Assembly: GCF_000382205.1 (NCBI RefSeq)
Contig: NZ_KB907787.1
Coordinates: 1,093,176-1,157,175 of the forward strand
Direction: 5' to 3'
Source of the DNA: Dyadobacter beijingensis DSM 21582
GTDB taxonomy: Bacteria > Bacteroidota > Bacteroidia > Cytophagales > Spirosomataceae
DNA: 64,000 nt
The notes under the pieces were generated by a model that was not told the origin of the DNA, searched no databases, and worked only from the letters and a program-made list of their open reading frames with translations. Of this stretch, positions 8,700 to 17,808 are shown piece by piece. A program made the position numbers and the translations under genes. Every line of letters starts with the position of its first letter. The first letter of the stretch is position 1.

Positions 8700-9607
8700 A
8701 ATTTCGGGCTCGAAATGGGGAATAATTGCAATCGAAGTTAGCTTAAAATCCAATTTTCCGTTTGATTGCCTTTGTAAAAATAACTCGTCCCATATTTGGT
8801 TTTGGCACCGTTGCTCACTCAAAATCGCCTTCTGATAGCTGGTTTTTCCATATTTTATACTGTTTAATATAAAGTAAAACCAAGTTTCTTTGGAGTATGT
8901 CCGCTATATATCCGAATGGTATGTAGCTAAAATGCTGTAATACAGTAATAAAATGATTGCATTTTATTCGTAGTCGATATAAACCTTGTAGAACCCGCGA
9001 ATTTTTCGAAAAAAAATTTTGTCGAAATTCTTCAGTGAAAATTCATTGTTCGCCACAGATTCCCATAAGTTCGACAAACGCCACTAAATAGCCCAAAACG
9101 GCATTTTGTCCTGAAAATTGCACCGTTGGCTGTTTTTAGATGTAGAATTTTTACTTCCCGATCCGTCATCATCATGACTATGTATTCATTTTGGGGTGAA
9201 CGATAATGCCGCTGGGGTGTATACGTGAAAATCCTGATTTACACCGATTTTAACAATTTTATACAATCGGCGGATGTAACCGGATGCTTTTCCGGGGGGC
9301 TCCGGGTGCTGTGTAGTATATTGAAAAAATACTATTACTAGTTTTAAAGTTGCGTGCAACCACTTTGAAGCCGTTTTTTGAATTATTTACCTTAAAAATG
9401 CTGTTTTTAAAGCAATTAATAACGTATAGTACTTAGAATTAATTCTATTTTTTGAATTAGAAATAATTTAAAAATTGCTATAAATATAGTTTATTGATAT
9501 TTGTCATATAAAAAAAGTGCTATTTTTGGAGCATCTAATTTTTACCTTTGTAACGTACATTTTGTTGACAGGCCACAGCTGCTAATCAATTACAAATCAA
9601 ATACGTT
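8700..9607. other. 908-bp AT-rich non-coding region
   Basis: No convincing coding frame on either strand. The sequence is clearly richer in A and T than the flanking genes, especially 9300-9600. It serves as the divergent upstream region of the DUF885-type gene and the T9SS surface protein. Besides the promoter at 9500-9528, a second TACCTTTG occurs at 9543-9550. I see no RNA fold that I can name. Confidence 0.6.
9500..9528 (+). promoter_or_regulatory. promoter of the T9SS surface protein
   Basis: TTTG at 9500-9503, 17 bp spacer, TATTTTTG at 9521-9528. This leaves a 5' leader of about 70 bases before the ATG at 9608. TACCTTTG at 9543-9550 is a weaker alternative -7 box. Confidence 0.55.
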
Positions 9608-12013
9608 ATGAAAAATTTTACTTTTCTATTTACCCTACTACTACTGAGCCTGGGCTTCGCCTTCCAGGCTAACGCAACCAACGATTGTGGTTGCGATGGA
9701 AACAAGCTCACCAACGCCAGCTTCGAGGATGGAACAGGCGGCTGGACCAAAGGAAGCAACACCACATTCGGAACGGACGACGGCTACAACATGTGCGGTA
9801 ACAAAAACGGTCTGATCACCGGAGCGGGATCTATCTGGCAGGAATTTACCACCACAGCCGGAAGCACTGTTAACCTTAAGGTATACGGCGGTACGCACAA
9901 CAACCAATTCGATCATCAGTTCAAACTGATTTTCTACAAATCAGACGGCACAAAAATCAGCGAAGTAAACGTTGATATGAATTTTCAGGTGGGTAGCGGA
10001 AGCTCTTTGCAGCTTTACACCAAGTCGGCGGTTGCACCTGCCAATACGGCAAAAGTTCGTTTCCAGGCTTATTCATCAGGCAACTACTTCAAAATTGACG
10101 GCGCTTGCCTTACCATCGCCCCTCCTGCACCGGTTGTTAACTGCGACTGCGTTAACAGCAACCAATATATCAAGAACGCGAGCTTTGAAAACGGTACCAA
10201 CGACTGGTCTAAAACAGGTACTTTCGGTACAGACGATGCTTACAACATGTGCGGCAGCAAAAACGGTCTGATCACCGGCGCTGGCTCAATCTGGCAGGAA
10301 TTCAACGTAGTACCAGGCGCGAAAGTGGATGTTACGGCTTACGGCGGTACACACAACACAGGTGCTACCCACCAGTTCAAGCTGACATTCTACGATGCAG
10401 GCGGCAACAAAATCAACTCGAACGAGGCCGTAGTCGACATGAACTACAAAGTGGTAGACAGCTATCTGAAACAATTCTCGATCTCTGCTACCGCTCCTGC
10501 AAACACTGCCAAAGTTCGCTTCACTGCCGTTTCTTCGGGCGACTATTTCAAAATCGATGCGATCTGTACGACTGTTACCAACCCTGTTCCCGTTGTGGAT
10601 TGCGATTGCGTGAACAACAACCAGTACATCAAAAATGCCAGCTTCGAGAATGGTACCAACGACTGGGCCAGCTCTGGTAACTTCGGTGTAGATGCAGCCT
10701 ACAAAATGTGCGGCAGCAAAAACGGTCTCATCACCGGCACCGGTTCGATCTGGCAGGATATTGCCCTCGTAGCAGGTACAAAAGTGGATATCACCGCTTA
10801 TGGTGGTACGCACAACACCGGCGTGTCGCACCAGTTCAAGCTGACATTCTATGACGGCGCTGGCAACAAGATCAACACCAACGAGGCGGTAGTGGATATG
10901 AACTACAAAGTCGTTGACAGCTACCTGAAACAATTCGCAATCTCTGCCACAGCCCCTGCGGGTGCCGTTAAAGTTCGCTTCTCTGCCGTTTCTTCCGGCG
11001 ACTATTTCAAAATCGACGCGATCTGTACGACCCTTACACCTCCTGCAAACTGTGTAGAATGTAGCGGTAACAAATTGCTGAACCCAAGCTTCGAAAATGG
11101 AACAACTTCATGGAGCGTTACAGGTTCACTGTCGACCGACCAAATCTACGCGGTCTGTGGTTCGAAAGGTGCTAAACTGAGCGGTGCAGGCAAATTCTGG
11201 CAGGATGTGGAACTGACCACCACCACCGGAAACCAGGTTGCATTGAAAATCTACGCTGCCGCCAGCGCATTGAACAGCCAGAAAATCCAGCTGGTATTCC
11301 TTAACGAAGGTCAGACCGAACTCGGCCAGCTCAGCACGGACGTAACGAAAGTACTTGGCAGCAACCCTTGGGGACTGGAATTGTATACAGTAGCAGGAAC
11401 GGTTCCGGCAGGTACCAAGTATGTTCGCGTGCTGTTGTCTTCGAATGGCGGGGACTTCGTAGTGGACAATGGCTGTCTGACATTCTCAGGTCCTCCATTG
11501 CCAGTAACATTGTCGGCATTCTCTGCGAAGAAAGAAGGCTCTACCGCACAGTTGGCATGGGCTACCACAGCAGAAAGCAACTCGGCTTACTTCGAAGTAC
11601 AACACAGCCAGGATGGTAAAAACTGGGCGGCCCTCGCACAGATCGAAGCCAAAGGTGAAAGCAAGGAACTCGAAACATACACTTATACGCACACCAATCC
11701 TTTCGCGGTGAACCTGTACCGTCTGAAAATGGTGGATCTGGATGAAACCTTCACTTTCAGCGCCATCAAGAGCCTGAATTTCGATGGCCAGGAGCAACTG
11801 AACGTGTATCCTAACCCGACTGTGGACCGCATTAAGGTAAGCAGCAACCAACTGGTAACGAACGTGAAAGTTTACAACCAGGCCGGCGCGCTCGTACTGA
11901 ACGCCACACCGGATTCGGGTAACGAAGTGGATCTGACCAAACTGTCACAAGGCACTTACTTTGTGAAAGTGAACAACGGACCACTGATGCGCAAAATCCT
12001 CATCGTGCGGTAA
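9608..12013 (+). CDS. T9SS-secreted surface protein with four ~152-residue repeats
   Basis: An 801-residue exported protein: signal peptide 1-24; four repeats at about 27-170, 179-322, 331-475 and 482-626, each opening with a Cys-containing segment followed by NASFENGT-like, MCGSKNGLITG and SIWQ motifs and ending YFKIDAIC-like; an FnIII-like segment at 632-725; and a C-terminal type A sorting domain (VYPNPTVDRIKVSS to MRKILIVR) that directs T9SS export and surface attachment. The repeats look like carbohydrate-binding jelly-roll modules, each with several Cys. Repeats 2 and 3 are nearly identical, repeat 4 has diverged and lacks the YGGTHN motif. Ligand unknown; adhesion or glycan binding is inferred. 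Confidence 0.88.
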   Translation: MKNFTFLFTLLLLSLGFAFQANATNDCGCDGNKLTNASFEDGTGGWTKGSNTTFGTDDGYNMCGNKNGLITGAGSIWQEFTTTAGSTVNLKVYGGTHNNQFDHQFKLIFYKSDGTKISEVNVDMNFQVGSGSSLQLYTKSAVAPANTAKVRFQAYSSGNYFKIDGACLTIAPPAPVVNCDCVNSNQYIKNASFENGTNDWSKTGTFGTDDAYNMCGSKNGLITGAGSIWQEFNVVPGAKVDVTAYGGTHNTGATHQFKLTFYDAGGNKINSNEAVVDMNYKVVDSYLKQFSISATAPANTAKVRFTAVSSGDYFKIDAICTTVTNPVPVVDCDCVNNNQYIKNASFENGTNDWASSGNFGVDAAYKMCGSKNGLITGTGSIWQDIALVAGTKVDITAYGGTHNTGVSHQFKLTFYDGAGNKINTNEAVVDMNYKVVDSYLKQFAISATAPAGAVKVRFSAVSSGDYFKIDAICTTLTPPANCVECSGNKLLNPSFENGTTSWSVTGSLSTDQIYAVCGSKGAKLSGAGKFWQDVELTTTTGNQVALKIYAAASALNSQKIQLVFLNEGQTELGQLSTDVTKVLGSNPWGLELYTVAGTVPAGTKYVRVLLSSNGGDFVVDNGCLTFSGPPLPVTLSAFSAKKEGSTAQLAWATTAESNSAYFEVQHSQDGKNWAALAQIEAKGESKELETYTYTHTNPFAVNLYRLKMVDLDETFTFSAIKSLNFDGQEQLNVYPNPTVDRIKVSSNQLVTNVKVYNQAGALVLNATPDSGNEVDLTKLSQGTYFVKVNNGPLMRKILIVR
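9686..11485 (+). repeat. four in-frame tandem repeats of ~456 bp
   Basis: Copies start near 9686, 10142, 10598 and 11051, giving a constant period of about 456 bp. Copies 2 and 3 are the most similar at DNA level, so copy-number change by recombination is possible. The repeats are coding and in frame. Confidence 0.85.
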
Positions 12014-12036
12014 GCAGCCGCCGGATCGGAAATCCG

Positions 12037-12075
12037 AAAAGCCCTTCGTCCACAGTTTACGGACGAAGGGCTTTT
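12037..12075 (+). terminator. intrinsic terminator after the T9SS surface protein
   Basis: Perfect 15-bp stem (12037-12051 with 12061-12075), 9-base loop, and T-run. Confidence 0.9.
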
Positions 12076-12108
12076 GTGTTAGGATTAGTTTTTAACTTTC
12101 GCGTATCA

Positions 12109-13533
12109 ATGCGATTAACCGAAACAGCCTTGGCAACGACTATCGATCATCCGACGAGGAATTCAGACAACAAACCAGACTACGACAGTCCGCTTAACCG
12201 GGAGGCTTTCGGCGAAAACTTTAAATGGGGCGTTGCTACGGCCGCCTACCAGATCGAAGGCGCGGTGAATGAAGACGGGCGCACGGATTGTGTGTGGGAT
12301 GTATTTGCAAGAAAAAAAGGCAAGATCCGCAATGGCGACCATGCCCGCCAAGCCTGCGATTTCTATCACCGCTATGAGACCGACCTGGAAATTGCCAAAG
12401 AGCTGGGCTTTGAACAGTTCCGGTTTTCGATCTCCTGGTCGCGGGTAATGCCGGACGGCCACGGGCTGGTCAACGAGGCAGGAATCGACTTTTACAACCG
12501 GGTGATCGACAAATGCCTGGCGCTGGGGATGGAGCCGTGGATTACACTGTATCACTGGGATTTGCCGCAGGCGCTGGAAAAATCGGGCGGCTGGAAAAAC
12601 CGGCGCATTGTGGAATGGTTTGCCGATTATACGGCAGTATGCGCCCGCGCATTCGGCGACCGTGTAAAGCACTGGATCGTTCTGAACGAGCCGATGGCCG
12701 TGGCCGGGCTCGGGTACACCACCGGCGAGCACGCGCCGGGCCATACGGGGATTCACAACTTCCTGCCCGTGGTGCACCACCTGGCACTGAGCCAGGCCGA
12801 GGGCGGCCGTACGCTCAGGCGCCTGCTGCCCGACGCCCGCATAGGTAATGCGGTGTCGTGCTCATACGTATATCCCCACAGCCAGAGCGCCGCGGACGTA
12901 CGCGCAGCGCGCCGGGCCGACGCGCTCATGAACCGCCTTTTCATCGAGCCCGCATTGGGGATGGGTTATCCCAAAGACGCATTTCCGTTTTTGTCCAATA
13001 TCAAAAGGTTCATGCGCGAGGGCGACCGCGAGCGGCTGAAATTCGATTTCGATTTCTGGGGCCTGCAAAACTATTTCAGCGTGGTGGTGCAGCATTCGTA
13101 CCTGGCGCCTGTGATGTGGCTCAAAGAAGTCCCGGCGACATTGCGCAATGTCCCCACGACCGGCCTCGGCTGGGAGGTGAACCCTGCCGGGATGTATGAA
13201 ATATTGAAACAGTTCAGCCGGTACAAGGGCGTGCGGGAACTGCTGATCACGGAAAACGGTGCCGCATTCAAAGACAAACTGAAAGAAGGGCAGGTGGCGG
13301 ATCCGGGCAGGCAAAGCTATTACCAGGATTACCTGGCGGCAGTGCTGAAAGCGAAGAACGAGGGCATTAATATTACCGGTTATTTCGCTTGGACGTTACT
13401 GGATAACTTTGAATGGGCGCACGGGTATTCGGCACGCTTTGGCCTGGTGTATGTGGATTTCCAAACACAGGGGCGTACCGTGAAAGAGTCGGGGAAATGG
13501 TTTGCGGGGTTTCTGAAAAATGCGGAATTGTAA
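12109..13533 (+). CDS. family GH1 beta-glucosidase
   Basis: 474 residues from the ATG at 12109. An in-frame ATG at 12076 lies right at the base of the preceding terminator and is unlikely. The GH1 signatures are clear: FKWGVATAAYQIEGA at the start, LYHWDLPQALE, the acid/base Glu194 in LNEP, and the nucleophile Glu382 in ITENG, on a full-length TIM barrel of normal size. No signal peptide is seen, so it should act in the cytoplasm on imported beta-glucosides or beta-galactosides. It is transcribed separately from the upstream surface protein. Exact sugar specificity cannot be read from sequence. Confidence 0.92.
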   Translation: MRLTETALATTIDHPTRNSDNKPDYDSPLNREAFGENFKWGVATAAYQIEGAVNEDGRTDCVWDVFARKKGKIRNGDHARQACDFYHRYETDLEIAKELGFEQFRFSISWSRVMPDGHGLVNEAGIDFYNRVIDKCLALGMEPWITLYHWDLPQALEKSGGWKNRRIVEWFADYTAVCARAFGDRVKHWIVLNEPMAVAGLGYTTGEHAPGHTGIHNFLPVVHHLALSQAEGGRTLRRLLPDARIGNAVSCSYVYPHSQSAADVRAARRADALMNRLFIEPALGMGYPKDAFPFLSNIKRFMREGDRERLKFDFDFWGLQNYFSVVVQHSYLAPVMWLKEVPATLRNVPTTGLGWEVNPAGMYEILKQFSRYKGVRELLITENGAAFKDKLKEGQVADPGRQSYYQDYLAAVLKAKNEGINITGYFAWTLLDNFEWAHGYSARFGLVYVDFQTQGRTVKESGKWFAGFLKNAEL

Positions 13534-13593
13534 AAAGGCTTCCAACTATTTCCAAAACGGTCGTGTCTGACAGTTAATTAAACCCCTTTAACC

Positions 13594-13950
13594 ATGAAAA
13601 TCCTGATTGTTTTATTTGGCCTTCTGGCCTGGATAAGCTGCCAAGACGAGGCGCCCGACATCAATGAGCAGGTATATGAAACGGACGCCACGTGGACGAA
13701 CATGCTGGCCGCCGACGGCTGCTCCTGGCATTTCAGCATTACTTCGAAAGACAGCACAATTTCGCTCCTGCCCGACGAAGCTTCCAAGGCGAAAATCGAT
13801 AAGGAGCTGGGCAAAAATGATACTTATTACAGCTTCACCAAAGTACGTCTGAAATACAGCCTCACGGGCGCAAAAAGCACCGTACAATGCGGCTGGGGCG
13901 CTACCAATACTTATGACGAAATCAAAGTCATCGATATCAAAAAACAGTAG
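13594..13950 (+). CDS. small lipoprotein of unknown function
   Basis: 118 residues with a short signal and lipobox (LLAWISC). The mature part has two Cys (DGCSWH and VQCGWG) that could form a disulfide, and looks beta-rich. No family recognised. It follows GH1 by 60 bp on the same strand and is convergent, at 3 bp, with the next small gene. Confidence 0.65.
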   Translation: MKILIVLFGLLAWISCQDEAPDINEQVYETDATWTNMLAADGCSWHFSITSKDSTISLLPDEASKAKIDKELGKNDTYYSFTKVRLKYSLTGAKSTVQCGWGATNTYDEIKVIDIKKQ

Positions 13951-13953
13951 GCA

Positions 13954-14184
13954 TTACAAATGCAGGATGTTTTTCGCTTCCTGCTCTGAATAATAAGGAC
14001 CCAATTCCGCTTCATCAATGATCTCCTGCACCTGCTCCTCTGTGGCAGGTGTAGTTTCTTTAGCGCGGTGGTCGGGCTGTTCTTCTTCGAATACGATCGT
14101 GCCCTTGCGTTGCAGGTTTTGCAGGATGTCCAGTACCAATGCTTCTTCTGACTCGCGGACGGCTTTTACACGGTAGGTTTTCAT
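13954..14184 (-). CDS. small acidic protein, antitoxin-like
   Basis: 76 residues, strongly acidic middle (VFEEEQPD), and a C-terminal helix EEQVQEIIDEAELGPYYSEQEAKNILHL-type region (last part EQEAKNILHL) resembling the toxin-binding ends of small type II antitoxins. No toxin gene lies beside it: the upstream side is divergent with a DUF4097 gene and the downstream side convergent with a lipoprotein. The antitoxin link is only a resemblance. Confidence 0.5.
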   Translation of the reverse strand: MKTYRVKAVRESEEALVLDILQNLQRKGTIVFEEEQPDHRAKETTPATEEQVQEIIDEAELGPYYSEQEAKNILHL

Positions 14185-14286
14185 GATTCAATGCTGTTTA
14201 GAAAAACAATATTGCAAAAACTATACCGATGCCGTGCAACCTGCAAGCCTGGATTTACATCATTGCGGAAACAAATCGAGAATCCC

Positions 14287-15330
14287 ATGAAAATGAAACA
14301 ACTACTAGCTTTCGCCCTGTCGGCGCTGACATTCATGAGCGCCTGTGCACAAAGCGGTGACGACAAACCTTACGTAACCAAGAATTTCAACGGCTCATCC
14401 CTCAAAGAATTACAGGTAGAAACTTCCGGCGGCTCCATCTCGGTGGAGGGCGGCAAATCCGACGGTTTCAAAGTAGAAATGTACGTCCGCAGCAATGGCT
14501 GGAACAACAATAAGGAACTTTCGAAAGAAGAAATCGAAGACCGCCTGGAAGATTACGATATCCTGATCGGCACGGAAGGCAGCAAAGTCGTGGCGACGGC
14601 CAAACGCAAAAATAACCAGCAATGGAACGATAAACGCAACATTTCCATCGCATTCAAAGTGACCGCGCCGCGCAATGTGGCTACCAACCTGAAAACCAGC
14701 GGCGGCAGCATCAGAATCGCTTCGCTGACGGGCGTCCAGAACTTCACTACCAGCGGCGGCAGCCTGAAAATCGACGACCTGGACGGAATGATCAACGGCC
14801 GCACTTCCGGTGGAAGCATCGACGTGGCGCATTGCAGCAAGGACATTAACCTCCATACCAGTGGAGGCAGCATCAAAGCGGTTGAACTGAAAGGTAAAAT
14901 AGAGCTGAAAACCTCCGGCGGCAGCATTGAGCTCAACCAGCTGAATGGCGATGTAGTGGCGCATACCAGCGGCGGAAGCATCCGCGGCGAGGGCGTGGAC
15001 GGCACGCTGGACGCGGGTACGTCGGGCGGTTCGGTACGCCTTGCGAATGTATCGGGCAGCGTGCGTGCGAGCACCAGCGCGGGAAGTATCGAACTGGAAC
15101 TGAAATCGCTCGGCAAATATGTGGATCTTTCTACCTCGGCCGGCACGGTACGCGTAACCATGCCGTTGGATAAAGGCGTCGACCTGAACCTGAAAGGCAA
15201 CCGCGTTTCGATCCCGCTCAAGAATTTCGACGGTTCCGCTGAAAAAGACCGCGTACAAGGCAAAATGAACGGAGGCGGCATTCCGGTGACGTTATCGGCC
15301 AGTGCCGGCAGCGTTTATGTAAACCAGTAA
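14287..15330 (+). CDS. DUF4097-type lipoprotein with TSGGSI repeats
   Basis: 347 residues from the ATG at 14287, chosen because it gives a proper signal and lipobox (MKMKQLLAFALSA, FMSAC). The body consists of short beta repeats marked by [TS]SGGSI/SAGSI, about ten copies between residues 40 and 280, spaced by roughly 20 residues, as in DUF4097 beta-helix proteins. These are exported and of unknown function, often tied to envelope stress genes. A strong terminator follows, so it is probably monocistronic. Confidence 0.8.
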   Translation: MKMKQLLAFALSALTFMSACAQSGDDKPYVTKNFNGSSLKELQVETSGGSISVEGGKSDGFKVEMYVRSNGWNNNKELSKEEIEDRLEDYDILIGTEGSKVVATAKRKNNQQWNDKRNISIAFKVTAPRNVATNLKTSGGSIRIASLTGVQNFTTSGGSLKIDDLDGMINGRTSGGSIDVAHCSKDINLHTSGGSIKAVELKGKIELKTSGGSIELNQLNGDVVAHTSGGSIRGEGVDGTLDAGTSGGSVRLANVSGSVRASTSAGSIELELKSLGKYVDLSTSAGTVRVTMPLDKGVDLNLKGNRVSIPLKNFDGSAEKDRVQGKMNGGGIPVTLSASAGSVYVNQ

Positions 15331-15351
15331 TCGCATTTTATTTTGCTCCGG

Positions 15352-15378
15352 TGAGCAGGCGGGTCGACCGCCTGCTCA
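15352..15378 (+). terminator. intrinsic terminator after the DUF4097 gene
   Basis: 11-bp GC-rich perfect stem with loop GTCGA, followed by a T-rich stretch. Confidence 0.85.
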
Positions 15379-15444
15379 TTGTTGTTTTATAACCTGTTAC
15401 CAAAATGCATTTGTTACGTCAAAAGGGAAAAACTTTTCCCGGTT

Positions 15445-16398
15445 ATGTATCAGAAAATTTTAAATGGTTTACAGGACTTCTTCGGCATTTCCCGAAAAGA
15501 AGCGCGCGGCGCATTGGTGATGATGGTGTTTTGCCTGCTTGTGATCGCATCGCCATTCGCATTCCGGCGCTGGATATTACCGCTCGTACCGCCCGGCACC
15601 CCGCCACCCGAAAGAAAGGTGCTCGACAGCATTGCCGCGTTGCTGGAACAGCAGCAGGCAATGCAATACCAGCAACGCCGGTCACCGCGCACGCCATCCA
15701 GCCGACAGGTGCCCCCGCAGCAGGTTAAACTCGTCGATTTTGATCCGAATACCGCCTCGGAGGCCATGCTGGCCGGCGTAGGTATTCCGCCGTTTCTGGC
15801 TGCGCGCATTGCCAGGTTCAGGAGTAAGGGCGGGCAGTTCCGGCGGAGGGAGGATTTGAAGAAAATCTACGACTTCCCCGCGGACTTGTACGCGCGCCTG
15901 GAAGCGCATATCATCATTCCGAATGCTTCCGGCTATGCAAACGTTGCGGTAGCGAATGCTCGTAAGCCTCCCGCATTCAATACGCCCGGCCAGGACGCCC
16001 GGCGTGTATTTGATATTAACCAATGCGATACGACGGCGCTCATCCGCCTGAAAGGCATCGGCAGCAAACTCGCGGAGCGTATTCTGAAGTTCCGCGACGG
16101 CCTCGGCGGTTTCCATTCCGCAGACCAGTTTGCCGAAGTTTACGGGCTGGATTCACTGGCATTAGCGGAATTGCGACGGTATGCGAAAGTGGGCAGTGGG
16201 GTGAAAAAAATCGATATCAATGCGGCAACGGCCGCGGAGCTTTCCAGGCATCCCTATTTGAGAAACAGGAAACAAATGCAGGTGCTGCTCAACTACCGGG
16301 ATGCTCACGGGCCTTTCCGTTCGCTGGAAGAGTTGCGGAATGTGAAGGTGCTGGATGAGGCGACGATACAAAAAATAGGGCCATACCTGTCTTTCTGA
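15445..16398 (+). CDS. ComEA-like helix-hairpin-helix protein, membrane-anchored
   Basis: 317 residues from the ATG at 15445 (an earlier in-frame ATG at 15379 lies directly behind the terminator). One membrane segment near residues 23-42 (ALVMMVFCLLVIA) is followed by a basic Pro/Gln-rich linker and three helix-hairpin-helix modules: VDFDPNTASEAML..GIPPFLAARI, FDINQCDTTALIRLKGIGSKLAERI and IDINAATAAELSRHPYL. Such modules bind DNA without sequence preference, and ComEA members take part in DNA uptake. Competence function is not shown here, because no other com genes are near. Confidence 0.8.
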   Translation: MYQKILNGLQDFFGISRKEARGALVMMVFCLLVIASPFAFRRWILPLVPPGTPPPERKVLDSIAALLEQQQAMQYQQRRSPRTPSSRQVPPQQVKLVDFDPNTASEAMLAGVGIPPFLAARIARFRSKGGQFRRREDLKKIYDFPADLYARLEAHIIIPNASGYANVAVANARKPPAFNTPGQDARRVFDINQCDTTALIRLKGIGSKLAERILKFRDGLGGFHSADQFAEVYGLDSLALAELRRYAKVGSGVKKIDINAATAAELSRHPYLRNRKQMQVLLNYRDAHGPFRSLEELRNVKVLDEATIQKIGPYLSF

Positions 16399-16410
16399 CG
16401 GTGTGGCCCT
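16377..16410 (-). terminator. minus-strand terminator for the LOG gene
   Basis: AGGGCCA/TGGCCCT arms with a run of T's downstream on the minus strand. It overlaps the last codons of the convergent ComEA-like gene. Confidence 0.55.
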
Positions 16411-16478
16411 TCGGAGGAGAAATTGTCTGGAAAATGCCGCCGGCCAAACCGCAGTTGGGCACCGGCAACGTGCTTGTC

Positions 16479-17249
16479 CTAGAAGTTGGGTTTCAGCAGG
16501 TATTTCGAATAGAACATATCGATCACCTTCACGGCCTCGTCGGGCGTGTCGACGATGCTGATCAGTTTGAGGTCTTCCGGGTTGATATTGTGCTCGGTAA
16601 GCATGGTGCCTTTGATCCAGTCTAGCAGGCCCGACCAGTAGGCGGTGCCGACGAGTACGATCGGGAAGCGGCCGATTTTTTTGGTCTGGATCAGCGTCAT
16701 CGCTTCGAAAAGCTCGTCGAGCGTGCCAAATCCGCCGGGCATGACGATGAATCCCTGCGAGTATTTGACAAACATCACTTTCCGCACGAAGAAGAAATCG
16801 AAATTGATGCTCTTGTCGTGGTCGATGTAAATGTTGCTATGCTGTTCGAACGGCAGCTTGATGTTCAAGCCGACGGACTTACCGCCCTGCTCGAATGCGC
16901 CTTTGTTACCGGCTTCCATAATACCCGGGCCGCCGCCGGTGATCACCCCGTAACCGTGGCGTACGAGCTTGGCGGCAATGTCTTCGGCGGTTTTATAATA
17001 CGGATTGTCGGGTAGCGTCCGGGCGGAACCGAAGATCGATACGCACGGGCCGATTTTGGCCAGCTTGTCAAAGCCCTCCACAAATTCGGCCATTACCTTG
17101 AACACGACCCACGAGTCGGCACTTTTGATTTCGTTCCAGTTGCGGTCTTCAAACGCTTCTTTGATCCTTTTCTCATCTTCGGGAACCGCGGGGTTGAGGA
17201 GAGAAACGTCAACTAATTCTCCATTTTTGGGTTTTACTTCTTCACTCAT
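16479..17249 (-). CDS. LOG family protein (nucleotide 5'-monophosphate phosphoribohydrolase-like)
   Basis: 256 residues with the LOG/TIGR00730 signatures: GSART, ITGGGPGIMEAGNKGA, and the active-site P171-G-G-F-G-T176 with E179. The family splits nucleoside monophosphates to base and ribose 5-phosphate; plant members activate cytokinins. It is often misnamed lysine decarboxylase. It is divergent from rpiB, another ribose 5-phosphate enzyme, which fits a shared metabolite. Cytoplasmic. ATG start at 17249. Confidence 0.85.
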   Translation of the reverse strand: MSEEVKPKNGELVDVSLLNPAVPEDEKRIKEAFEDRNWNEIKSADSWVVFKVMAEFVEGFDKLAKIGPCVSIFGSARTLPDNPYYKTAEDIAAKLVRHGYGVITGGGPGIMEAGNKGAFEQGGKSVGLNIKLPFEQHSNIYIDHDKSINFDFFFVRKVMFVKYSQGFIVMPGGFGTLDELFEAMTLIQTKKIGRFPIVLVGTAYWSGLLDWIKGTMLTEHNINPEDLKLISIVDTPDEAVKVIDMFYSKYLLKPNF

Positions 17250-17261
17250 ATTAGGAATTCA

Positions 17262-17293
17262 TTGAGTTGTTGATAAGGATAATGGTAACTTTG
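17262..17293 (+). promoter_or_regulatory. promoter of rpiB
   Basis: TTG at 17262-17264, 21 bp spacer, TAACTTTG at 17286-17293. The -7 box lies inside a short inverted repeat (AATGGT...ACCATT). Confidence 0.55.
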
Positions 17294-17376
17294 CACCATT
17301 ATCACCAATATTAAAACTTTTCACCCTGTCCGCTGTCGTTTACAGAGAACGGTGGGCTGTAATTAACAAAAAAGTA

Positions 17377-17808
17377 ATGAGAAAAATTGCTATCGGCTCC
17401 GATCACGCGGGTTTCCCCTACAAGCAACCGGTTATCGACTGGCTTACCACCAACGGTTTCGAAGTGAAGGACTTCGGTACTTACAGTGCTGATTCGGCGG
17501 ATTATGCGGATTTCGCGCATCCCGTAGCGAGCGGCGTGGAAAGCGGAGAGTTCGAGAAAGGCGTATTGCTGTGCGGCAGCGGGCAGGGCGTGTGCATTAC
17601 CGCCAACAAGCATCAGGGCGTGCGTGCGGCGCTCGTATGGGATACGCCGCTGGCACCATTGGCCCGCCAGCATAACGACGCGAATGTGATCTGTTTCCCC
17701 GTGCGGTTTATCGAGCTGGAAACGGCACTGGCTGGCCTGGAAGCATTTTTGAGCACCGAATTCGAAGGCGGCCGTCACCAGACGCGCGTGGATAAGATTT
17801 CCTGCTAA
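17377..17808 (+). CDS. rpiB: ribose 5-phosphate isomerase B
   Basis: 143 residues, normal RpiB length. It starts KIAIGSDHAGF and carries the active-site Cys66 in LLCGSGQGVCITANK plus the HNDANVICF segment. It interconverts ribose 5-phosphate and ribulose 5-phosphate in the pentose phosphate pathway in the cytoplasm. Its last 4 bp overlap the stop of the convergent membrane protein gene. The LacA/LacB galactose 6-phosphate isomerases are related, but no lac genes are near. Confidence 0.93.
   Translation: MRKIAIGSDHAGFPYKQPVIDWLTTNGFEVKDFGTYSADSADYADFAHPVASGVESGEFEKGVLLCGSGQGVCITANKHQGVRAALVWDTPLAPLARQHNDANVICFPVRFIELETALAGLEAFLSTEFEGGRHQTRVDKISC

Noticed and set aside
9686..11485. CRISPR-like repeat array
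   Set aside because: Units are about 456 bp, coding and in frame within one surface protein; no short repeats with unique spacers.
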